This document shows, piece by piece, positions 1 to 9,200 of a DNA stretch of 32,694 nucleotides. The notes below the pieces were generated by a model. The model was not told the DNA's origin and did not search any database. It saw only the letters and a list, made by a program, of their open reading frames with translations. The position numbers and the translations under genes were made by a program. Numbering within the stretch: the first letter of the stretch is position 1; every line of letters starts with the position of its first letter. The stretch is from WJLG01 sp964602485. GTDB taxonomy: Bacteria; Patescibacteriota; Patescibacteriia; Patescibacteriales; WJLG01. Where the stretch lies: the NCBI GenBank assembly GCA_964602485.1, contig CAZRQU010000012.1:1-32694 (forward strand), given 5' to 3'.

Positions 1-345
1 TGGTACAAAAATTATCAATCCGATCATCACTGATACCAATGCCGAAATCATCACGGCGGCGGCTGTGATGTCTTTTATCTCCTTTACATAATTGTGTATC
101 CGAGGTTTGAGAACATCGGTTATGCGCTCAACCGCGCTATTGGCCAATTCCATTATTATAACCAGACCGATAACAAATATCAGCAAAGACCATTCAACCG
201 GTTCTATTCTAAAATAAAAACCGGCTATCATTATAATTATACCAATTATTGCTTGTATTCGCAAATTCTGTTCTTCCTTAAAAGTCTTGACCAAACCGCG
301 AAAGGCATAAAGGAAACTCTTTGATAATCTTTTAAAATTAAACAT
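1..345 (-). CDS. dgkA: Diacylglycerol/undecaprenol kinase, DgkA family (3' end cut by window edge)
   Basis: Reading the minus strand from the ATG at 343-345 gives 115 open codons that run off the left edge of the window, so the C-terminus is missing. The protein has a short basic amphipathic start (FNFKRLSKSFLYAFRGL), three hydrophobic membrane segments and the motif ELANSAVE, which matches the catalytic E-x-x-N-x-x-x-E of the DgkA family. Members phosphorylate diacylglycerol or, in Gram-positive-like envelopes, undecaprenol, at the inner face of the membrane. The usual length is about 115-130 residues, so little should be missing. The gene lies directly downstream of ybeY, the order commonly seen in phoH-ybeY-dgkA-era clusters. 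Lipid versus undecaprenol specificity cannot be told from sequence alone. The family call is firm. Confidence 0.88.
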   Translation of the reverse strand, partial: MFNFKRLSKSFLYAFRGLVKTFKEEQNLRIQAIIGIIIMIAGFYFRIEPVEWSLLIFVIGLVIIMELANSAVERITDVLKPRIHNYVKEIKDITAAAVMISALVSVMIGLIIFVP

Positions 346-427
346 TGTTGCTATGATCTTTATTCTTCAATTTTTAAGAATTAAAAATTGGAACTTAAAA
401 ATTGTTTACAAAATTAAAAACTAAAAA

Positions 428-826
428 TTACAAAATTCTAATAAATTCTTCTCCTTCTTTCACCATCTTCTTCCTCTTCTCTTCCGTGTCGTCCTCGCGC
501 CCTATAAGATGCAAAAGGCCGTGTACTAAAATGAATATCAATTCATGGTCATAACTATGCCCCAATTCTTTGGCTTGTCTCTTTATCTGCCCGGGACATA
601 TCAATATCTCTCCCAATGACGCACCCTCTCCTTCAAAAGACAGCACGTCCGTAACCTTATCCTTTTCCCTGTAGCTATTATTCAATTCTCTTATCTTCTT
701 CTCGCCGACAAAGGCAATGGAAACATCTTTGTCTGACACTTTATGATATTTTAAGAAACTCTCAACTGCTTCTTTTACCTTCTTTTTAGGAACTTTTGCT
801 TTGGTCGTGTTGTTTATCTCTACCAT
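428..826 (-). CDS. ybeY: YbeY endoribonuclease / rRNA maturation factor with altered zinc motif
   Basis: A 132-residue protein of the YbeY (UPF0054) family, a single-strand RNA endonuclease involved in 16S rRNA 3'-end maturation and ribosome quality control. Family landmarks are a short N-terminal alpha/beta part, the stretch VTDVLSFEGEG (family form TDVLSFP) and the metal motif HGLLHLIGREDD near residue 102. The canonical motif is H-G-x-L-H-L-x-G-Y-D-H. The first two histidines are present, but the third ligand position is Asp and the preceding Tyr-Asp is Arg-Glu, so zinc binding may use a carboxylate or be weakened. No clear Shine-Dalgarno sequence precedes the ATG. dgkA follows after about 80 bases of AT-rich spacer. 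Family assignment is secure; full activity is not. Confidence 0.9.
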   Translation of the reverse strand: MVEINNTTKAKVPKKKVKEAVESFLKYHKVSDKDVSIAFVGEKKIRELNNSYREKDKVTDVLSFEGEGASLGEILICPGQIKRQAKELGHSYDHELIFILVHGLLHLIGREDDTEEKRKKMVKEGEEFIRIL

Positions 827-844
827 ATAATACTAATGTCATAC

Positions 845-1054
845 GAATAACTCATAACTCATAACGCGTAACGCGTAACAAGTAAAACTCTAAATTCTAA
901 ATTCTAAACCCTAAACAAATCCAAATGACCAAAACTCAAAACTCTAAATAAATACCCAAATTACTAATTACAAATTACTTTCCATGTTCCAAATTACCGA
1001 TTACCTTAAATGACAAAACCTGAATACTCTATACTGAATACTAATTACTAATTA
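845..1054. repeat. Degenerate heptanucleotide array, 30 units in register
   Basis: The whole ybeY/surface-protein intergenic region can be cut into successive 7-base units without a phase slip from 845 to 1054. Neighbouring units are identical or differ by one to three bases: TCATAAC twice, GCGTAAC twice, ATTCTAA twice, CAAATTA/CTAATTA/CAAATTA, CTGAATA/CTCTATA/CTGAATA, CTAATTA twice. The plus strand is rich in A, C and T and nearly lacks G. The last unit supplies the TAG stop codon of the adjacent 377-residue gene (1048-1050). The organisation resembles the heptanucleotide STRR repeats known from cyanobacteria, although the unit sequences differ. Confidence 0.75.
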
Positions 1055-2181
1055 TCAACTTCAAAACTATTTATCATCACTTTGAACAAGTTATAATAAT
1101 CAAGAGAGTCTTCCTGAGCCGGTGAATAATCGAATATGTAGACATTTTCTTTGTCGTTATCCGTTAGGTAGAAGATCCGTCCATTATTATGATAAAGTCC
1201 TTGCCAATTGTCTCCGGATACTATATCTTCCTCGTTTGCCTCTGATTTGGGCAGAAGGTCCTTGACCCAAGACAATATCCCGGCTCCCTCTTTGTTCGGC
1301 TGAGCTATCAAATTAATGAATGACCCATCTCCAATAGCAAACACCACAGAATCATTATTACCAACCACGCTCAGATTCCATTCCTTGGGATAAAGCAAAG
1401 AATACTGTAAATATTCATTCTCATATCTGCTTATAGCGTCATTACTATAAAGTTTATCAGTATTCACTGGGTTGTATAAGGAAAGAGTTTCAGACAGGTC
1501 ATCATAGCCATCGCCATCAGTATCGGTCGAAGATGCCAATGATCCTAAAAGTTGCTCCTCTTTATCAAAAAGACCGTCATTGTCAGAATCAGAAGTATTT
1601 ATTACCAGATCATCCTCTGCCTCATCTTCTGCCGTACTGGTAGATGTCTCGTCAGTAGAAGTAGCTATCTCTTCACTGCTGGTAGCTATTTTCTTGGTGC
1701 TAGTGGAACTGTCGTCTGAACCGATATTGGCCTTGATACTTTTCTTCTCTTCGCCCTTCTCCTCTTCCTCCTCTTCTTCTTTGTTTTCTTCTTCCTCCTT
1801 GCTGGCGACTTCTTTCTTATCCTCTTTCACTTCCTCTACCTGTTCCTTCTTTGTGACGATCTCTTGTTTCTTTGCAGCCTTTTCCTGAGTTTCCTGTTGG
1901 CCCTTTTCAGTCTGCGGTTTGATGAAATACATATAAGCGGCGATTATTAGACCGATCATCACTAAAAAACCAAAGCCGATTATGATCGCTCCGATCATTT
2001 TCGTTTTACTAGTATCTGCCGGAGAGGCTGATGTCTTATATTTCTTAGGCATCATATGAAAACGGATATTCTTTTCTATATCGTTCTCTATATTCTCTTC
2101 TCTCTTTTCGGCTGCAGCTTGCTTGGCTGTCTTTGGTTCATCTTCGGATACCTTATCTTTTTTCTCTTTTGTTTTATCCAT
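1048..2181 (-). CDS. Single-pass membrane protein with two TSP3 calcium repeats and a PsbP-like C-terminal domain
   Basis: A 377-residue protein with a charged cytoplasmic N-terminus (about residues 1-60, Lys/Glu rich) and one membrane helix (about 62-87). A long low-complexity Lys/Glu linker and a Ser/Thr-rich stretch follow (about 95-190). Two thrombospondin type 3 style repeats (DSDNDGLFDKEEQ and DTDGDGYDDLSET, about 195-240) have the Asp/Asn spacing of calcium-binding loops. The last 125 residues form a compact domain that begins with YSLLYPKEW, a pattern seen in PsbP-like domains. The absence of a cleavable signal and the basic N-terminus suggest a type II topology with the repeats outside the cell. 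The gene starts 14 bases after the stop of the 325-residue gene and is probably cotranscribed with it. No enzymatic function is visible; a surface-structure role is inferred. Confidence 0.7.
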   Translation of the reverse strand: MDKTKEKKDKVSEDEPKTAKQAAAEKREENIENDIEKNIRFHMMPKKYKTSASPADTSKTKMIGAIIIGFGFLVMIGLIIAAYMYFIKPQTEKGQQETQEKAAKKQEIVTKKEQVEEVKEDKKEVASKEEEENKEEEEEEEKGEEKKSIKANIGSDDSSTSTKKIATSSEEIATSTDETSTSTAEDEAEDDLVINTSDSDNDGLFDKEEQLLGSLASSTDTDGDGYDDLSETLSLYNPVNTDKLYSNDAISRYENEYLQYSLLYPKEWNLSVVGNNDSVVFAIGDGSFINLIAQPNKEGAGILSWVKDLLPKSEANEEDIVSGDNWQGLYHNNGRIFYLTDNDKENVYIFDYSPAQEDSLDYYNLFKVMINSFEVDN

Positions 2182-2195
2182 AAATAAAATTCTTT

Positions 2196-3173
2196 TTAAG
2201 CTGTTGGATCATAACCGCTTTCGACTTCGACCCCATCCTCATAGCCGTCACCGTCAGTATCGGGGTTCAAAGGGTCGGTCTTGTACTTAAGGACCTCTTC
2301 TGAATCGATCAATCCATCATCGTCCGAATCCTTTTTTAAAGCGTTGGTCTTATATTCCAAATATTCATCGCCATCGAACAGACCGTCGCCGTCGGTATCC
2401 TTATTATCTATATCGGTTCCCAGTGCCTGCTCTTCTTTGTCTGTTAAACCATCACCATCCGTATCTCTATCTCCTGCCTCTTCAGGTTCTTGTTCTTCAT
2501 TCATGCTTTCATCAGTAGTGGTTCCTGTCTGCATGTCTTTAGTGCTAGTAGAAGCCGGCAATCCTTCTTGGCTAGTGGTAGCCTGATCCATATCTTGTTC
2601 CATGTCCTGCATATCTTCGGTCCCGGTAGCACTTGGCATACCTTCAAGATCCTCTTCAGCCATATTATCTTCATCAATACCTTCGCCGTCTTCTTCCAAC
2701 CCATCTTCATCATCTACTGTTTCGTCTTCCATTATGTCTTCTTCAATACCACCTTCTCCGCCAAGGTCCTGTTCTATGGCCGGCTTTTCTTCAGGTTTAT
2801 TCAAAAAATCAAGCCCCTCAAACACCACAAAGCCCATAAATCGATTAGCGACCACGAATCCCGCTATACCCAAGATCAAGAATATTAACACTGCTATCAA
2901 TAATTTTATAACCCAAGCGCCTCCTTCATCTTGGCCTTGATCGTTATTGCCGGCAGCGTCTTTGGCCTGTCCTTTTGGTGAAGCTGATGATCCGGGCTGG
3001 CTACTTTTGTCATCCACTTCAGCAAACATATCCTCCACTTCTTGGTTGGGTTGCTTATTCTTAGGAGGGACTGCGGTCGGATCTTGCCCCGGTGTCGGAG
3101 CCTTAGCAGGGCCATTGCCTGCTCCCGGTTGATTTCCTTGTTTTGGATCTTTTTGGTCTGCGTTTTCGAACAT
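2196..3173 (-). CDS. Single-pass membrane protein with acidic linker and four TSP3 calcium-binding repeats
   Basis: A 325-residue protein with a Pro/Gln/Gly-rich cytoplasmic N-terminus (about 1-85) and one membrane helix (about 88-112). A long Glu/Asp/Met-rich linker (about 125-235) leads to four tandem thrombospondin type 3 repeats at the C-terminus: DTDGDGLTDKEEQ, DTDGDGLFDGDEY, DSDDDGLIDSEEV and DTDGDGYEDGVEV. The repeated DxDxDG loops are typical calcium ligands, so the ectodomain is probably a calcium-stiffened rod. The gene sits 80 bases after the giant 2321-residue gene and 14 bases before the 377-residue TSP3 protein, with the same strand and design. That makes joint work at the cell surface likely. 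It is not a known enzyme and no closer family name is justified. Confidence 0.75.
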   Translation of the reverse strand: MFENADQKDPKQGNQPGAGNGPAKAPTPGQDPTAVPPKNKQPNQEVEDMFAEVDDKSSQPGSSASPKGQAKDAAGNNDQGQDEGGAWVIKLLIAVLIFLILGIAGFVVANRFMGFVVFEGLDFLNKPEEKPAIEQDLGGEGGIEEDIMEDETVDDEDGLEEDGEGIDEDNMAEEDLEGMPSATGTEDMQDMEQDMDQATTSQEGLPASTSTKDMQTGTTTDESMNEEQEPEEAGDRDTDGDGLTDKEEQALGTDIDNKDTDGDGLFDGDEYLEYKTNALKKDSDDDGLIDSEEVLKYKTDPLNPDTDGDGYEDGVEVESGYDPTA

Positions 3174-3253
3174 AAAATATATAATGTTAATTTTTATTTA
3201 TTTTTACATTGAACCGCACCCCTTTTTAGGTTGCGGGGGAAAGTTTAACCAAT

Positions 3254-6200
3254 CTATTGCAATTCTTCTTTTTTAGCTATTATAAAATCATCCACGTAAA
3301 AATCCGTTCCGTCGCCGGTACTATTATATCCTATTCTCAAACCGGCTAAATTCCTAAGTATTCCACTGTTGTTATACAGACCAGCCAAACCTTCAGTGTA
3401 TTCAAAGGTGGTCATATAAAGTTTCCAGCCGCCATATCCGCCTTCGTGCTCACCAGCCGGGATACTGCCTAAAGACAATCTTGGATAACAATTGGTTTGG
3501 TATGGTTCACCGGTTTCCGGATTGATATTGGTATAACGGCAACATCTATTAGAATTATCTTGGCACACTTCCCAGCCGGAAGTCCTTTCGCAACGATCGT
3601 TCGTATTGGTCAGACACTGTCCGGACCAAGTAAGGCTGTAAGCTATTTCCGGCCTTATACTGCGGGCCAATTTCCCTTTGTAATAAAAAGCCATCAGATA
3701 TTCTTCTCCGACTTCCCAATTCAAATTGGAAACATTATAAGTAAAACCCGTTCTCATGACCTTGTTGGTATAAGGCCAGCTGAGATTCTGTCCATTGTTG
3801 AATACGCAATCCTGCCCGCAATAATAGGCCTGATCGTCAAAATCACACTGACTGCCATCCCAAGTGAACCTATTAGAATAAGGATAGGCATCGTACTCCG
3901 GGCTCTTCCTGTCCACCAGATCCTGTCCGCATCTGCCCGGATAAGGTATTCCCGGTTCTTGAAATATATTCAAACTCTGACTGCCCAAAAAAGAAGCTTC
4001 ATCTGATATTCTGGTATAGGCCCTGTTATCATTAAAGGCGCTCCAGCCGACCGGCATACTACCCACTTGCCCGTTCTCAAAACTAACATTGGTAAGAGCA
4101 TTCTTGAAAGTAGAATTGGTCTTTCCAGGGACCATTATTATCTCATCCGAATCACCGCTCTCATTACCAGCTTCGTCCACGGCAGTGACAGCAACATAGT
4201 ACATAGCCTCATTGTTAGCTATCGGAAAAGAAGCTTTTGTATTATCGCGTCCTTGAACCTCTATGAATTCTCCATAAAAAGCATGATCAAGCCCGTAATA
4301 TACCTTATATCCTACCGTATCATCTTGATTGGCTCGCCAAGTGACCGTTATGGAATCGGATATGTTCATTCTAGTATCCAAATAACTCCTGTTATCTTCC
4401 TCTTGACCAATGGTGGTTGATGCCTCATTGGAAGACAGGCTTGACCCTCCATCCCCTGAATACTCGACCACGAAATAGAAATAATAAGGAGTACCGGTAG
4501 CCAGTCCTGATAAAGTGACCGTCTCGCCTATTGACAGAGCGTCAATTCCGCTTATGGGGATATTCTCCGTATAGTTCTTATCCTCTTCTGTTCCGTAGTA
4601 AAGGACTATCTGCCCTACCCTATCCTTAACATCAGCGTAGGTCCCTGGCTTCCAACTAGTACCGTCGCCCTCGCTTGATCCGGCTTCCGTATCCACTGTC
4701 CAACTGAATTGAACTTTTCCTTCCTCGCTATCCTCATCATAATAAGAATCTGCCCTGCCTACTATATTATACCAGCTGGAAGAAGCAGTAGCATAAACAT
4801 TTTCAACCCTTTGCGGAGCCACTTCATCAGCCGGCACTTTTGGATAATTATCTTCTGCCGGATATCCATAATCACTCTCACTGCCGTCTTCGCTCACTGC
4901 CGTTAAGGCAAAGTAATAGTCTTGCCCATCCTCCAAGCCTTCGACCACCAGATTATCCCCGGTGTTATACGGCGCTTCCCCGGTTTCAACGCGTATACTG
5001 TCCTCAAAAGGCGGACCGGGAGCGGTGCCATAGTATAATTTATAATAAGACACAGTTTCGCCACTCGGTGCCGGTACCTCATCCCAATCGAACTCCAAAG
5101 CTTCACCTTCATCAACCGCAAATATGCTCAAACTGGTTCCGCTTAACTCCGGAGCCTCTTCGCGGAAGAAGAAAGATTCTTTTAAAACCGCTCGATAACA
5201 TCTTCCACCTAACCCACAAGGGTCATCTATATTCAACCCGGCGCAATCACCGGTCGGATCACTGCATCGCAGATCGTCCGAACTACCTCTAATGACCGTG
5301 TCATCGCTCATTATAGCCGGCAGGTCATCAGCTGTGCCATACTCTCCGCTATCGCGGCAATAATATAATTTATAACTGTAATCATAGCATGAATTACCTT
5401 CCAAACCGCTACTGCAATTATCCTCTTCATCTATCCAAGGATACCATTCACCGCTCACCGGGTTTACCGGCGGCCAAGGGTTGTTGCAGATGAAAACCTG
5501 AATATCGGAAACATCACTAACTCCATCTCCGCCTAATCCGTAAGGATTATCCGTAATATTTATTTCGGCTGTAATATCGGTTTCCGCGTCCGTAACGTCC
5601 GACTGAGCTTCGATCAATCTTTGGTTGTCCTTATTTTCCGGTATTTGTCCGTCTTCCGGATCATAATTAACTACCGATGGATTATTTATATCCCAATTCC
5701 AATCCCAATCATAGATATTCTCTACTCTGACCAATTTTTGTTGATCTGCACTCAAGGCAGTGGCAATGAACAATTTGTCATTATCAGCTATGGTATCATA
5801 GGTTTCGCCTCCGTAATTATCATCTAGCTCTTTAAGGTCATCTTCAGATCTATTGAACAAATAAGAGCTTGGTTCCAATACCACCCGATCCACTTCACAA
5901 ACTCCTAAAGTGTCCTGATCCTCCATGGTCTTAAAGGACCAAATATAGGAATTGCCGTAAGTCAAACCGTTGAAGGCGGCCGTATTATCTACTGGAGAAT
6001 TACTACCATCAAAACCATTTCCCCACAGGTCCAAAACGCCTTCTCTTAGAACATCAGAAAAGTCATCATCGCCTTTGACTATCACATAATATTTAGTGTC
6101 AGTATCAAGTAATTCTATCGGGGAGAACATTATTTCGGTGGTATTGCCAGAATGACTGCCAGACACCGATCCGCGTACCGCGCAATAATTTCTGGTCGAC

Positions 6201-9200
6201 GAAGGCGGAGCTGAAGCCAGAGCATCTCGGCTAAAAAGCTTAGCTATCGGCCTGCTTATAAAATTATATATTTTATAAAAAGTCTTAACTATTATATTCT
6301 TATCTTCATAACCTTCCCCGGCCTCGGCTAGATATTGAGTACCTTCCGGGCAAGTGGTATCATACTCGCCTAGAATTATCATATTCCCGGAAAAACTGGA
6401 GATATTCATCTTTTGATCGAACTCGGCAGTTATGGCTATATTGGTACAAGTCTCGGTATAATTCGGATCACTCTCCGGTAATAGATCGGCTGGAGAGGTT
6501 TCAGCCACACTGGCCCTGGCCCGGCAGCAAGTATCATTACCACAACCGAACTGATCCGGATCGCCACAATGAACATCTTCGCTACAGCCACAACAAAGTC
6601 CGCGCTGGCAATCTTCCGGGTCGCCGGTCGAACAGCCACAAGGATCTTTGTCGGGTTGGCATGACAAACCGGCAAAATCGGTTTCCGGCAAAGCGTTGCA
6701 CTGGTCATCTGCTTCCGGCAAGGTAGGGTCACAGCAACAAACACCGCAAGAAGGATAACCGGGTCCACTACCATCCTCGTTCAAACATTCAAAGGAACAA
6801 CCACTGACATCACAAACATCGGCGGTAGTACTGGCACAACCCAGACCGATACCTTCTTCTTCACCAGAACAACCGACAGTGGAGCTAGCCTCGTTGGTAA
6901 AATATCTGATATCGCCACCTGTTGGTTCGCGAAAAGGATCTAAACTGCTTGGCGCTGAATTAGTCTCATCACTACACTCGAAATATCCGCAATAAGCCAA
7001 TCCGCCATCCAAGACTATCTCTTCGTCATCGCCATTATTACTAATTTTGTCCTGTCCGTCAGGCAAATACCCACGGCAACCATCCTCATCCATAGCATCT
7101 ATACAACAAGCTGCGCTATGAATATTGCAAGCTTCTGGGGAGCTTAATTGGGCACAATCACGACAAACCCCCATTGGTATTCCATTGTCATCCAAAGGTC
7201 CGGCATCCACATCGCAATATTTATTTTGGCTATTTGAACAATTACAAGCCTCATCTGAAGCTGCCTGTTCTATGGCCGTAACATTTTCCATATCACCATC
7301 AAAATCAACTCGACAACCAGAACATAATCCTAAATTAGGATTATCCTCTTCAGTTTCCGTACCGCAAGCTCCGGAACAGGTCAACTCTGCGCAACAGTCC
7401 TCATCTTCATTGGCCTTCCGACAACAACATTCACATCCGGGAGTCTTCTTTTCTTTACAGGTTCCGTCGCTCTGGCAAGCCGAACCGGCTGGACATATAT
7501 CAACATTGTCGGAGCACACGCCCTCAAGGTCATCATCACCATCATCTACACATTCAAAGCCTTCATTACAAAGCATGCAAGTTTCGCCCTCATTTACGCA
7601 AGCAGCCACATTATCTCCCTCTATACTAAGCACCTTCGTCCATCCACTAGGGCAACTCACTTCTTCAGCTACATACATAACTCTTACTCCTGATCCATTA
7701 TACTCTATACATTCGGCTTCTACGGACTCTCCTAATATATCTTGAGTAGAAGAGGCCAGATCGCAGGTGGTTTGAGAGTCATCCAGGCAAACATCAAGAA
7801 CACTATCATAGGAACAGCTGACCGAAGATGAAGCGCAATCACCTTGACTGGCGCAAGCTGGGTCGCATTCACCGACTATTTTATCCGTCACATTATCCCT
7901 AAAAGAGCATTGCCCCGGGGAATTAGGACAAATTACCGCTAAACACTGTCCTTCTTCTTCGCTCATCTCTGTACAACTGCCGAAATCGCCTTCCAAGGTG
8001 GAAGTCGCCGGACTGGTGCTGAATTCCCATTCGTAGACACTGGAAGGTATATCCATAGAACAATCACTAATACTATCCTGACAACGTCCGGATTTATAAC
8101 TACCTTCCGGACAACATACTTGAGTTCCTCCACAAACCTCATCTGGATCATCAGCATCCAAACAGGAACCGACCGTAAAATCCACACTGTTTCCTTCTAA
8201 CTCCGGCGTGTCCTTCACTACTTTCACCGGACCGGTGCGAGCGTCAGTATGGACCACAGTATCCACCCGGTCAGGGCGATTGACGGCTGATTCATTGAAA
8301 TCGGTATCCCAATAATATATATCGCTTCCGGCAACATCTCTATCGCGATAAAAACGCACCTTGCTGTTAGTGTCTTGAGTATCAAAATATTCTCCCCACA
8401 GACTTATTTCATCTCCTGGTTGTCCAATGACCGGTTTTATCTTACATAAAGAAGGCAAAAGCGGCAGATCGCTATCGACCCTAAAAGTACTAGTGCTAAG
8501 AGAGCCGGTGTCCACGGTCCCGCTCTTTAATTGAACTGTTATAATATGATCATCATTGTCTATTATGTCCGGCACTTTTACTATTATCTGTTCGTCTCCC
8601 CAAACACTGTCGGCGCATATGTCAGGGAATTCATAACTAGCTTCCACTCCTGAAGACTCACTACCGAAATATACTTTGGAAGCGGACTTTGACAAACCAA
8701 AACCTTGGCCATAGATGGTAACATATTGGCCAGGTGCTCCGGCATAAGGTTCAAAGGCGGAGATAAAAGGCCCGCTGCGATCGTCAGAAACTTTTCTAAA
8801 ACGGAGATAATTACTATTTTGGCCAGCTCCACCGGCAACATAGGTCGTGGTGTTGCCATTCTCTATATCAGGAACATCTGCTTGTCCGTCTATAGGACTG
8901 ATAAACCTTTGGTTCTTGGCCGGTAAGGAACTTGAGTAGGTTCCAAACAAGGCATTGCCTGATGTCAGGTTGACACCATCATACTCCAAAGTGTCGTCCA
9001 GATCGCCTTCTTCTGGGCTCAACTTACAAAGACCCGGTTTTGATATATCATTCACTAAAAAATCATTTATGACCGGCCCGACATCGTCATTGGTGTCGTC
9101 ATCCTCCAGATCACTTCTCACTATCCTTATAGGCCCTGTCTGCGCGCCGGAAGGAACCACTATTATTATTTGATCATTGGACCAATTAGAATCACAATCG

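Noticed and set aside
894..914. Telomere-like CCCTAAA repeats
   Set aside because: Only one unit matches; it is one step in a drifting 7-base array in a bacterial chromosome context.
1580..1888. Ser-rich plus-strand ORF
   Set aside because: It is the antisense of the Lys/Glu and Ser/Thr low-complexity region of the 377-residue protein.
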